From contig JAJZRK010000176.1 of assembly GCA_021802745.1 (NCBI GenBank), positions 1 to 6,721 on the forward strand: DNA of 6,721 nucleotides, read 5' to 3'. A program made the position numbers and the translations under genes. Positions 1-5,713 of this stretch are shown here, in pieces; position 1 is the first letter of the stretch; the number at the start of each line of letters is the position of its first letter. The DNA is from a bacterium (GTDB lineage Bacteria > Gemmatimonadota > Gemmatimonadetes > Gemmatimonadales > Gemmatimonadaceae). The notes under the pieces are model-generated. The model saw only the letters and a list, made by a program, of their open reading frames with translations, was not told where the DNA came from and did not search any database.

Positions 1-2
1 GC

Positions 3-575
3 TGGGCGCGCGACGAGCGATGGCAACGGGCGATGGACGATCTGCGGCGCGAGGGGCTGATTGGCGGCGTGGGCGTGAGTGTGAACCGCTGGGAGCCGAC
101 CAACTGCCTGGAAACGCTGCGAACCGGCGCGGTGGACGCCGTGCAGGTGATCTACAACATCTTCGACCAGGCGCCGGAGGACGAGCTGTTCGCCGCGTGC
201 GCCGCGCTGGGCGTGGCGGTGATCGCCCGAGTGCCGTTCGACGAAGGGTCGCTGGCGGGGCAGGTGCGTGCCGACTCCACCTTTCCCGAGGGCGACTTCC
301 GGCGCATCTATTTCGGTCCCGAGAACCTCGGCCCCACGGTGGCGCGTGTGGACGCGTTGCAGGCCGAGCTTCCGGAGGGCCATTCGCTCGCGGAGTTGGC
401 GCTCCGGTTCTGCATCTCCGACGCCCGCGTGAGCACCGTCATTCCCGGGATGCGACGTGCGGCGCACGTGCGCGCAAACGTCGCCGCAGTGGAGCGCGGT
501 GCGCTCGACGCCGCGGCGATGGGCCGGCTTCGTGTGCACCGTTGGGATCGCCGGCCGGCGGCCTGGAGTCTCTAG
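3..575 (+). CDS. Aldo/keto reductase, C-terminal part (5' truncated by window edge)
   Basis: This is the C-terminal 190 codons of a probable NAD(P)H-dependent aldo/keto reductase, a TIM-barrel oxidoreductase acting on carbonyl substrates in the cytoplasm. The frame is open from base 3, so the true start and the catalytic Asp/Tyr/Lys/His residues lie upstream and cannot be checked. Family-typical segments are visible: IGGVGVSVN (barrel strand after a charged helix), VQVIYNIFDQ (the 'Q-x-x-YN' strand), GVAVIARVPFDEGSLAG (the strand and loop that start the late barrel), and LAELALRFCISDARVSTVIPGMRRAAHVRANVAA, the usual C-terminal cofactor-binding region with its IPG turn. The end, LRVHRWDRRPAAWSL, looks like a normal chain end. 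It runs convergently into the downstream - strand gene with 3 nt between stop codons. An ATG at 33 is internal, not the start. The substrate cannot be inferred; a link to the tyrosine genes is unproven. Confidence -1.
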   Translation, partial: WARDERWQRAMDDLRREGLIGGVGVSVNRWEPTNCLETLRTGAVDAVQVIYNIFDQAPEDELFAACAALGVAVIARVPFDEGSLAGQVRADSTFPEGDFRRIYFGPENLGPTVARVDALQAELPEGHSLAELALRFCISDARVSTVIPGMRRAAHVRANVAAVERGALDAAAMGRLRVHRWDRRPAAWSL

Positions 576-590
576 CGGCTAGCCGTAGAG
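570..590. terminator. Short dyad spanning two convergent stop codons (possible bidirectional hairpin)
   Basis: CTCTA (570-574) pairs with TAGAG (586-590) and encloses a perfect 10-bp palindrome CGGCTAGCCG (576-585), with a single bulged G at 575. The fold would be an 8-bp interrupted stem with a CTAG loop. Both stop codons of the convergent genes (573-575 on +, 579-581 on -) lie inside it. No T-tract follows on either strand, so it is not a classical intrinsic terminator. A terminator or RNA-end role is inference, and chance is possible at this size. Confidence -1.
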
Positions 591-1757
591 CTCTTGCATC
601 GCCTGCGCCATGGTCTGGCGATACCCATCGGCGATGACGCGCCGCGTGGCCACCTCGCCGGGCGCTTCGAGCGCGCGGGCGGCGGCGTTCATCGCGTCGA
701 GCCGGAACTCCTCTCCCGCAAGATGGCTCAGGTACTCCTCGGCCGCGGTCAGGTAGCCCATCATGCCGGCGCACTCGCACGGGCAGAACACCTTGTGCGC
801 CACGCGCAGCACCTCTTCGTCCGCGGGATTCGGCATCACGAGGTTCTCGGACCCGTTGATGACCTTGAGGCGCGCGTTCGCGGCGCACGCCGCGACGGTG
901 GCCGAGTCGAGCGAACCGCCGGCGGCGTTCAGCACGAGCGCGTCCATCGGCTGGGCCAGGAAGTCGCTCTTTCCCTCGGCGGGCCAGCACTGCACCCCGC
1001 GAGCCGCGAGCGAGGCGCGAATGGCGGGCTTGGACTCCACCACCAGCGGCGTCGCACCGTCGGCGAGCAAGTGGTCGATGATGTGCTGCCCGATGTTTCC
1101 CGCCCCGATCAGCCCGACGACGGCGCCCTTCAACGGAATGCCCGCGCCCTTCAACTGTCCGACGAGCATCCAGTAGTTGCCCTCGGCCGTCGGTGCGCCG
1201 GTGTCGGAGATGACGCTCCCCTTGTACTGCGCGTTGAGGTAGCGCAGCGAACCCGTCGTGCCATCGCTCATCACGCCGTGGCCGAGGTCTTGTCCGGTGG
1301 TGAGAAAGAACCCCGTCGTCTCCACGTCCTTGAAGCAGGCGACGGCGAAGTCGAGCAGGTCGCGGTCGCGCGGTTCGCCGACCCGCGCGCCCGGGGTCGG
1401 CCGCATCACGCACTTGCCACCCACGATGCGCGAGAAGTCGCGCTGCACATGCGGACCGCCGACCTTCAGCAGTCGCGACCAGAAGACCTTCTCGTCCATC
1501 CCGATCGCGAGGTCGATGGCCTCGTGGTCGGGATCCCAGCCCGGAATGCTCGTTCGGCTCTCCGGCGCAATGCGAAAGCCGCCGAGCGACAGCATGCGCG
1601 AACCCGGCTGCGCGTGCGTCGCGATGCTCAGCGTCCAGGGCTCGGTGGTGTGCTGGTAGCGATAAACCCACACCTTGGCGGTGGGATGGCGGCCAATCTC
1701 CGGCGCCAGTTTCAGCGTCTCCGCGGGGGAGAGCACGGTCTTCGTAAAGTCAGGCAT
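579..1757 (-). CDS. Divergent Glu/Leu/Phe/Val dehydrogenase-family protein
   Basis: A 392-aa probable NAD-dependent amino acid dehydrogenase (oxidative deamination of an amino acid to a 2-oxo acid). N-terminal catalytic domain: LGGFR (58-62) matches the LGGxR segment of leucine dehydrogenase, MDEK (87-90) matches the MxxK substrate-lysine motif, VGGKC (112-116) matches the GGGK catalytic-lysine motif, and GQDLG (155-159) resembles the catalytic-Asp segment. C-terminal Rossmann domain: GLIGAGNIG (215-223) is the GxGxxG loop, and the acidic Glu241 after the second strand favours NAD. NGSENL (301-306) matches the late family segment. Oddities: about 25 residues separate the two lysines versus 12 in leucine dehydrogenase, and a CPCEC motif (325-329) lies where the family normally has none that I recall. 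I chose the ATG at 1757 because similarity begins just after it. The frame stays open upstream to an ATG at 1961, but that extension is low-complexity and crosses the promoter candidates. No Shine-Dalgarno is seen. Family is fairly sure; substrate is unknown, aromatic amino acids being a guess from the neighbours. Confidence -1.
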   Translation of the reverse strand: MPDFTKTVLSPAETLKLAPEIGRHPTAKVWVYRYQHTTEPWTLSIATHAQPGSRMLSLGGFRIAPESRTSIPGWDPDHEAIDLAIGMDEKVFWSRLLKVGGPHVQRDFSRIVGGKCVMRPTPGARVGEPRDRDLLDFAVACFKDVETTGFFLTTGQDLGHGVMSDGTTGSLRYLNAQYKGSVISDTGAPTAEGNYWMLVGQLKGAGIPLKGAVVGLIGAGNIGQHIIDHLLADGATPLVVESKPAIRASLAARGVQCWPAEGKSDFLAQPMDALVLNAAGGSLDSATVAACAANARLKVINGSENLVMPNPADEEVLRVAHKVFCPCECAGMMGYLTAAEEYLSHLAGEEFRLDAMNAAARALEAPGEVATRRVIADGYRQTMAQAMQELYG

Positions 1758-1785
1758 GATGGCGGTAGCGGGCACGGGACACACT

Positions 1786-1813
1786 AAGGTAGATGGTGCG
1801 CACGAATTGTCGA
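1786..1813 (-). promoter_or_regulatory. Candidate sigma-70-type promoter for the dehydrogenase-like gene
   Basis: Read on the - strand, TCGACA (1813-1808) resembles the -35 consensus in five of six positions. A 16-nt spacer then leads to TACCTT (1791-1786), a weak -10 box that keeps the T, A and final T. Transcription would begin around 1779, giving a short leader of about 20 nt before the ATG at 1757. Assigned by eye against the E. coli consensus; the host's own promoter rules may differ. Confidence -1.
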
Positions 1814-1817
1814 ATTC
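1804..1817. promoter_or_regulatory. 14-bp palindrome, candidate shared operator
   Basis: GAATT (1804-1808), GTCG, AATTC (1813-1817) form a perfect 5+4+5 inverted repeat, AT-rich against a GC-rich background. It overlaps the -35 boxes proposed for both divergent promoters, the position expected for a repressor or activator controlling both units. The same stretch also contains a direct repeat CGAATT (1803-1808 and 1811-1816). Which protein binds, if any, is unknown; no regulator gene is in the window. Confidence -1.
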
Positions 1818-1835
1818 CGGCGCGGGCAATACATT
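1807..1835 (+). promoter_or_regulatory. Candidate sigma-70-type promoter for the hpd operon
   Basis: TTGTCG (1807-1812) matches the -35 consensus in four of six positions. A 17-nt spacer then leads to TACATT (1830-1835), matching the -10 consensus in four of six. Transcription would start near 1842, giving an unusually long leader of about 290 nt before the hpd ATG. That length is a reason for caution: a closer promoter with less obvious boxes, for example near TTGATC at 2077-2082, may be the working one. Confidence -1.
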
Positions 1836-1987
1836 GGGCAGTCCCCCTATGGCGATGTCATCGAAACCCCCTGCCGCCGCGCGTGCATCGCGCACCGCCC
1901 GCCGCGTCGCACGTCCGTTCACGGCGACCGCGTGGGGTCGATTCTGGACGTCTGCCGCCACCGGATCGCGCGGCAGTTGACGCGTCC

Positions 1988-2023
1988 GCGCGCCGCGACC
2001 TTCAGGGCCCGGCGCGCCGCGAC
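1988..2023. repeat. 12-bp direct repeat in the hpd upstream region
   Basis: GCGCGCCGCGAC occurs at 1988-1999 and again, identically, at 2012-2023, 24 bp apart start to start. It may be a paired regulator site or a relic of local duplication. The low-complexity G/C composition means chance is a real alternative. Confidence -1.
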
Positions 2024-2083
2024 GAGATACACGCGAGGTGATGAGCGCTGCTCGCCCGCTCGAGATCGACTATGCGTTGATCG

Positions 2084-2111
2084 ACCGTCCACCGTCCACC
2101 GTCTACCGTTC
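2084..2111 (+). repeat. Four-copy 7-bp tandem repeat upstream of hpd
   Basis: Four back-to-back heptamers: ACCGTCC (2084-2090), ACCGTCC (2091-2097), ACCGTCT (2098-2104) and ACCGTTC (2105-2111). The array ends 3 nt before the hpd ribosome binding site, so it lies in the transcribed leader or the core promoter. Copy-number change by slippage would not shift a reading frame here but would change promoter or leader spacing in 7-bp steps. A regulatory role is inference. Confidence -1.
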
Positions 2112-2114
2112 GCC

Positions 2115-2120
2115 TGGAGG
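2115..2120 (+). promoter_or_regulatory. Ribosome binding site of hpd
   Basis: TGGAGG, a strong Shine-Dalgarno match, ends 8 nt before the ATG at 2129. The spacer is nothing but C. It fixes the hpd start. Confidence -1.
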
Positions 2121-2128
2121 CCCCCCCC
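2121..2128 (+). repeat. C8 homopolymer between Shine-Dalgarno and hpd start codon
   Basis: Eight consecutive C residues make up the whole spacer between TGGAGG and ATG. Slippage in this run would change the Shine-Dalgarno-to-start distance, and so translation efficiency, without touching the protein. It may equally be a static run or a base-calling artefact. Confidence -1.
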
Positions 2129-3253
2129 ATGGCCACCGCCACCGCCCCCTCGTCCATCGAGCAGCACGACGCGTTTCCGATCAACGGCACGGACTACATC
2201 GAGTTCTACGTCGGCAACGCCAAGCAGGCCTCGCTGTACTACCGCGCCGCGTTCGGCTTTCAGCTGATTGCCTATCGCGGCCCAGAAACGGGCGTGCGTG
2301 ACCGGGCGTCGTACCTGCTGCAGCAGGACAAGATCCGCTTCGTGCTCACCTCGCCGCTCGGTCCGGAAGGGCCGATCGCCGATCACATTCGCCTGCACGG
2401 CGATGGCGTGCGCGACCTCGCGTTCTGGGTGGACGACGCGCGCGAGGCCTTCGCGACGGCGGTGGCGCGCGGCGCCGAGCCGGTGCAGGCACCGGAAGCG
2501 TTCCGCGACGCGGATGGCGAGGTGGTGCTCGCGTCCATCCGTACGTACGGCGACACGATCCACTCGATCGTCGAACGCCGGAACTACCGCGGACTGTTCC
2601 TGCCGGGGTTCCGTGCCGCGGCGACCGAGTTTGCGCCCTCCGCGGTCGGGCTCAAGTATGTGGACCACTGCGTCGGCAACGTCGAACTCGGCAAGATGAA
2701 TGCCTGGGTGGCGTTCTACGCCAACGTGCTCGGCTTCTTCAACCTGCTGACCTTCGATGACAAGGACATCAACACCGAATATTCGGCGCTGATGTCGAAG
2801 GTGATGAGCAATGGCAACGGGCGCATCAAGATTCCAATCAACGAACCCGCGGTCGGCAAGAAGAAGAGCCAGATCGAGGAGTACCTCGACTACTACCGGG
2901 GGCCCGGCGTTCAGCACATCGCGATGGCCACCGACGACATCATTGCCACGGTGCAGGCGCTGCGCGCGCGCGGCGTGGAGTTCAATCAGACGCCGACGAC
3001 GTACTACGACTCGCTGCAGGCGCGCGTCGGCACGATTGACGAAGACCTGGCGACGCTGCAGGAGCTTGGCATCCTCGTGGACCGCGATGACGAGGGCTAC
3101 CTGCTGCAGATCTTCACCAAGCTCGTGCAGGACCGGCCGACCCTCTTCTTCGAGATCATCCAGCGCAAGGGCGCCAAGGGCTTTGGCAAGGGCAACTTCC
3201 AGGCGCTCTTCGAGAGCATCGAACGGGAGCAGGCCCGGCGGGGGAATCTCTAG
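2129..3253 (+). CDS. hpd: 4-hydroxyphenylpyruvate dioxygenase
   Basis: A 374-aa non-heme Fe(II) enzyme that converts 4-hydroxyphenylpyruvate and O2 to homogentisate and CO2, the second step of tyrosine breakdown, in the cytoplasm. Two vicinal-oxygen-chelate domains are visible: an N-terminal one (about 20-150, starting [13 protein letters not shown]) and the catalytic C-terminal one (about 175-345). The iron ligands are in place: His180 in [10 protein letters not shown], His263 in [12 protein letters not shown] and Glu342 in LFFEIIQR. The C-terminal helix [18 protein letters not shown], which caps the active site in known enzymes, is present. Length is normal for the family. The start is set by the TGGAGG site 8 nt upstream. 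The stop TAG overlaps the GTG start of the next gene by one base, which points to translational coupling in a tyrosine operon. A related hydroxymandelate synthase is the main alternative, but neighbouring hmgA makes Hpd much more likely. Confidence -1.
   Translation: MATATAPSSIEQHDAFPINGTDYIEFYVGNAKQASLYYRAAFGFQLIAYRGPETGVRDRASYLLQQDKIRFVLTSPLGPEGPIADHIRLHGDGVRDLAFWVDDAREAFATAVARGAEPVQAPEAFRDADGEVVLASIRTYGDTIHSIVERRNYRGLFLPGFRAAATEFAPSAVGLKYVDHCVGNVELGKMNAWVAFYANVLGFFNLLTFDDKDINTEYSALMSKVMSNGNGRIKIPINEPAVGKKKSQIEEYLDYYRGPGVQHIAMATDDIIATVQALRARGVEFNQTPTTYYDSLQARVGTIDEDLATLQELGILVDRDDEGYLLQIFTKLVQDRPTLFFEIIQRKGAKGFGKGNFQALFESIEREQARRGNL
3240..3245 (+). promoter_or_regulatory. Ribosome binding site of hmgA inside the end of hpd
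   Basis: GGGGGA, within the last codons of hpd, lies 7 nt before the GTG at 3253. It supports that GTG, overlapping the hpd stop by 1 nt, as the hmgA start. Confidence -1.
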
Positions 3254-4434
3254 TGCCGTTCTATCACGCACTCGGACAGATGCCGCGCAAGCGGCACACC
3301 GTGTTCCGCCGCCCCGACGGCGGGCTGTACAGCGAACAACTGATGGGCAACGAGGGCTTCACCGGGCCGTCGTCGCTGCTCTACCACGTCCATCCTCCCA
3401 CGACGGTGCTGGCCGTGCGACGGCTGCGCGATATCCTGTGGGAAAAGGACCCGGATCGCGCGCTGCGGCATCGCCACTTCCGCACACGCGAGCTCCCCGC
3501 CGGCGGTTCACCGACGCTCGATCGCATTCCGATGCTGTTCAATCGCGACATCGCGATGCTCTGGTCCGCGCCGTCGGTGGAGGACGCGCACTTCTATCGC
3601 AACGCCCAAGCCGATGAGGTGGTCTACCTTGCCGAGGGGACCGGGACGCTCGAGTCGCAATTCGGCTTCCTCGCGGTGAAGTCCGGCGATTACGTGGTGC
3701 TGCCGCGAGGCGTGATGCACCGCTGGCGGTTCACCGCGAGCGCCAAGCTGCTGATCATGGAAAGCCGCGGCTACGTGCGCCCGCCTTCGCGCTACCGCAC
3801 CGAGTACGGCCAGATCGTCGAGGGCGCGCCGTACAGCGAGCGCGACTTCCGCCGTCCGACCGAACTGGTGACCTTTGACGAGAAGGGCGAGTTCCCGATT
3901 CTCGTGAAGCAGTACAACGGCCTCACCGAGATGGTGCTCGACCACCATCCGTTCGACGTGGTGGGTTGGGACGGATACTTCTACCCGTGGGCGTTCAACA
4001 TTCACGACTTCGAGCCGATTGTCGGACGCATTCACCAGCCGCCGCCGGTCCACCAGACCTTCCAGGGCGACGGGTTCGTCATCTGCTCCTTCTGTCCGCG
4101 TCCCTTCGACTTTGATCCCCAGGCAATTCCCGCACCCTACGCGCACAGCAACGTGGACTCCGACGAAGTGCTCTTCTACGCGTCGAGCGAGTTCATGAGC
4201 CGCAAGGGGATCGAGTACGGATCCATCACGCATCACCCGGATGGTCTGCCGCACGGACCACACCCGGGGCGCAGCGAGGCGAGCATTGGCGCCAAGGCGA
4301 CCAACGAGCTGGCGGTGATGATGGACTCGTTCCGCCCGCTCCACGTGGCCAAGGCAGTGCTGCCGGCGGAAGACCGCGAGTACTACCGGTCGTGGGTCGA
4401 GAGCGGACCTGGATTCAACCCGCCGACGAGTTGA
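3253..4434 (+). CDS. hmgA: Homogentisate 1,2-dioxygenase (short bacterial type)
   Basis: A 393-aa cupin-fold Fe(II) dioxygenase that opens the homogentisate ring to 4-maleylacetoacetate. Clear family segments: an N-terminal cupin with EVVYLAEGTGTLESQFG (122-138) and VLPRGVMHRWRF (149-160), then VVGWDGYFYPWAFNIHDFEP (236-255) and HQPPPVHQTF (261-270). The metal site follows: His298 in APYAHSN, an acidic ligand at Asp304 or Glu305 in DSDE, and His334 in LPHGPHPG. The His298-to-His334 distance of 36 equals that between His335 and His371 of the human enzyme, as I recall its numbering. The protein is shorter than the roughly 430-445 aa of human and Pseudomonas enzymes, as in other short bacterial forms. 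The start is GTG, with GGGGGA 7 nt upstream and a 1-nt overlap with hpd; the next gene begins 2 nt after the stop. Homogentisate ring cleavage is well supported by the hpd neighbour. A gentisate- or hydroxyanthranilate-type cupin is unlikely given the segments matched. Confidence -1.
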   Translation: MPFYHALGQMPRKRHTVFRRPDGGLYSEQLMGNEGFTGPSSLLYHVHPPTTVLAVRRLRDILWEKDPDRALRHRHFRTRELPAGGSPTLDRIPMLFNRDIAMLWSAPSVEDAHFYRNAQADEVVYLAEGTGTLESQFGFLAVKSGDYVVLPRGVMHRWRFTASAKLLIMESRGYVRPPSRYRTEYGQIVEGAPYSERDFRRPTELVTFDEKGEFPILVKQYNGLTEMVLDHHPFDVVGWDGYFYPWAFNIHDFEPIVGRIHQPPPVHQTFQGDGFVICSFCPRPFDFDPQAIPAPYAHSNVDSDEVLFYASSEFMSRKGIEYGSITHHPDGLPHGPHPGRSEASIGAKATNELAVMMDSFRPLHVAKAVLPAEDREYYRSWVESGPGFNPPTS

Positions 4435-4436
4435 CC

Positions 4437-5615
4437 ATGCCCCGTCTCGCTGCCCGCTTCAACGCCCTGCCGCCCTACGCCCTCGCCGCCATTCCGCAGA
4501 AGAAGCGCGAACTGATCGCGCGCGGGGCAGACGTCATCGACCTGGGGGCCGGTGACGCCGATCTCCCGGCGCCGCCGCGTGCGGTGGAGGCGCTCGCCGC
4601 TGCGGCGCAGGATCCCGCGATGTCGCGCTACGGGTTCGGACTTGGCCTGCCCGCCTTTCGCGAGGCGGCTGCCGCGTGGATGGAGCGGCGATTCGGCCAG
4701 CGATTCGACCCGATCACCGAACTGGTTCCGCTCATCGGCAGCAAAGAGGGCATCGCGCACCTTTCGCTGGCCTACGTGGAACCGTCGGACATCGCGATCA
4801 TCCCCGACCCGGGCTACCTCGCGTACCTCGGGGGCACGCTCCTGAGCGGCGCCCGACCGTATCTGTATCCGATCACGCCGCGCACCAACTTCCTGGTGGA
4901 TGTGGACGAAATCCCCGTCGAAGTCCGCGCGCGGGCCAAGCTGCTGTACCTCAACTATCCGAACAATCCGACGGCCGCCGTCGCCCCGCGCGACTACCTG
5001 AAGAAAGTCGTCGACTGGTGCGCGACGCATGACATCCTGCTCGTGTACGACAACGCGTACAGCGAAATGACATTCGACGGCTACGTGGCACCGAGCATCT
5101 TCGAGATTGACGGCGCGCGCGAAGTGGCCCTCGAGTTCCATTCGCTGTCGAAGACGTACAACATGACCGGCTGGCGACTCGGGTGGGCGGCGGGCGCGAC
5201 CCACCACACCACGCCGCTGGCGAAGGTGAAGAGCTTCGTGGACACGGGGCAGTTTCTTGCGTCGCAGTATGCCGGGGTGGCGGCGTTGGAGAGCCACGGG
5301 GACTGGCTGCCGCGCAACTTGGCGGTGTTCAAGGAACGGCGCGACGCGGCGGTCGCGGCGTTCCGTGCCGAGGACTTTGACGTCGCGGTGCCGCAGGCCT
5401 CGATGTACCTCTGGGTACCGCTTCCGGCCGGCGTCTCGTCACTGGAGTTCCAGGAGCGGCTGATGCAGGAGGAGGGCGTGGTTGTCCTCGCCGGCAAGGC
5501 GCTGGGCGACGGCGGCGAGGGATTCTTCCGCGTCTCTTTCATCACGTCGCCAGCGCGACTGGTCGAGGCGGCACATCGCGCCGGGCGCGTGCGTCGGAGC
5601 TTGACCGGGGGCTGA
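4437..5615 (+). CDS. PLP-dependent class I/II aminotransferase, probably aromatic or broad specificity
   Basis: A 392-aa fold-type I aminotransferase, third gene of the tyrosine operon. Key residues by position from the ATG at 4437: GSKEGIAH (101-108, phosphate-binding turn), NYPNNPT (173-179, with Asn177 the usual PLP-contacting Asn), DNAYSE (205-210, with Asp205 and Tyr208), SLSKTYNMTGWRLGW (236-250, with Lys239 the Schiff-base lysine and Arg247), and FFRVSF (363-368, with Arg365 the substrate-carboxylate arginine). Overall it resembles the LL-diaminopimelate/alanine/aspartate aminotransferase group rather than classical TyrB. From context it probably transfers the amino group from tyrosine to 2-oxoglutarate, feeding Hpd, but sequence alone does not prove tyrosine specificity. 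The ATG lies 2 nt after the hmgA stop with only a weak Shine-Dalgarno (GACGAG), so reinitiation or coupling is likely. An in-frame GTG at 4392 would add 15 non-conserved residues inside hmgA and is less likely. Confidence -1.
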   Translation: MPRLAARFNALPPYALAAIPQKKRELIARGADVIDLGAGDADLPAPPRAVEALAAAAQDPAMSRYGFGLGLPAFREAAAAWMERRFGQRFDPITELVPLIGSKEGIAHLSLAYVEPSDIAIIPDPGYLAYLGGTLLSGARPYLYPITPRTNFLVDVDEIPVEVRARAKLLYLNYPNNPTAAVAPRDYLKKVVDWCATHDILLVYDNAYSEMTFDGYVAPSIFEIDGAREVALEFHSLSKTYNMTGWRLGWAAGATHHTTPLAKVKSFVDTGQFLASQYAGVAALESHGDWLPRNLAVFKERRDAAVAAFRAEDFDVAVPQASMYLWVPLPAGVSSLEFQERLMQEEGVVVLAGKALGDGGEGFFRVSFITSPARLVEAAHRAGRVRRSLTGG

Positions 5616-5671
5616 CCGCGCCGCCGGCTGGCAACGCGAGCGGCGCGTGCCCAAACTCAAGGGCATTCGTT

Positions 5672-5692
5672 CGCGGCGCGCACGGCGCCGCG
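5672..5692 (+). other. GC-rich hairpin in the leader of the M28 peptidase gene
   Basis: CGCGGCGC (5672-5679) and GCGCCGCG (5685-5692) form a perfect 8-bp stem around a 5-nt loop, GCACG. It lies in the 98-nt gap after the aminotransferase stop, 9 nt before the peptidase ribosome binding site. No T-tract follows, so a classical intrinsic terminator is not supported. It might weakly separate the operon from the next gene, or be a chance structure in GC-rich DNA. Confidence -1.
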
Positions 5693-5701
5693 CGACCACT
5701 C

Positions 5702-5708
5702 GAGAGGA
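5702..5708 (+). promoter_or_regulatory. Ribosome binding site of the M28 peptidase gene
   Basis: GAGAGGA ends 5 nt before the GTG at 5714. It decides the start: the in-frame ATG at 5759 has no Shine-Dalgarno and would cut off the basic head of the signal peptide. Confidence -1.
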
Positions 5709-5713
5709 CCTTC

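Larger units (their letters stand above)
1758..2128. other. Divergent intergenic region between dehydrogenase-like gene and hpd operon
   Basis: This 371-nt gap separates two divergent transcription units. I see no convincing gene in it: open frames on both strands are Arg/Ala/Pro-rich and match no family I recognise. The left part (about 1786-1835) is the only locally AT-richer stretch and holds divergent promoter-like sequences around a palindrome. The rest (about 1842-2128) would be a long leader for hpd if the proposed + promoter is the real one. It carries a 12-bp direct repeat, a 7-bp tandem repeat, a ribosome binding site and a C8 run, listed separately. Confidence -1.

Noticed and set aside
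439..1671. 410-codon second - strand frame over the dehydrogenase-like gene
   Set aside because: The product is Arg/Ala-rich low complexity with no motif. The other - strand frame carries the LGGFR, MxxK, GGK and GxGxxG motifs.
594..1787. 397-codon + strand frame opposite the dehydrogenase-like gene
   Set aside because: His/Arg/Gly-rich shadow without recognisable domains; no ribosome binding site.
1758..1961. N-terminal extension of the dehydrogenase-like protein from an ATG at 1961
   Set aside because: The extra 68 residues look unstructured, match no family segment and cross the promoter candidates. The open frame is probably composition-driven. A related sequence with a conserved extension would change this.
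2038..2301. Small + strand frame starting GTG-ATG with GAGG just upstream, before hpd
   Set aside because: It runs out of frame into hpd for most of its length and encodes Arg/His/Pro-rich low complexity. A leader-peptide role has no support beyond the chance purine stretch.
1919..3271. 450-codon open frame on the - strand across hpd
   Set aside because: It is antisense to hpd, which has intact iron ligands and normal length. The antisense product is Arg/Val/His-rich with no family signature, as expected from GC-biased third positions.
4383..5297. 304-codon - strand frame opposite the aminotransferase
   Set aside because: The + strand aminotransferase has a full set of PLP residues. The antisense product is an Arg/Val/His-rich shadow.
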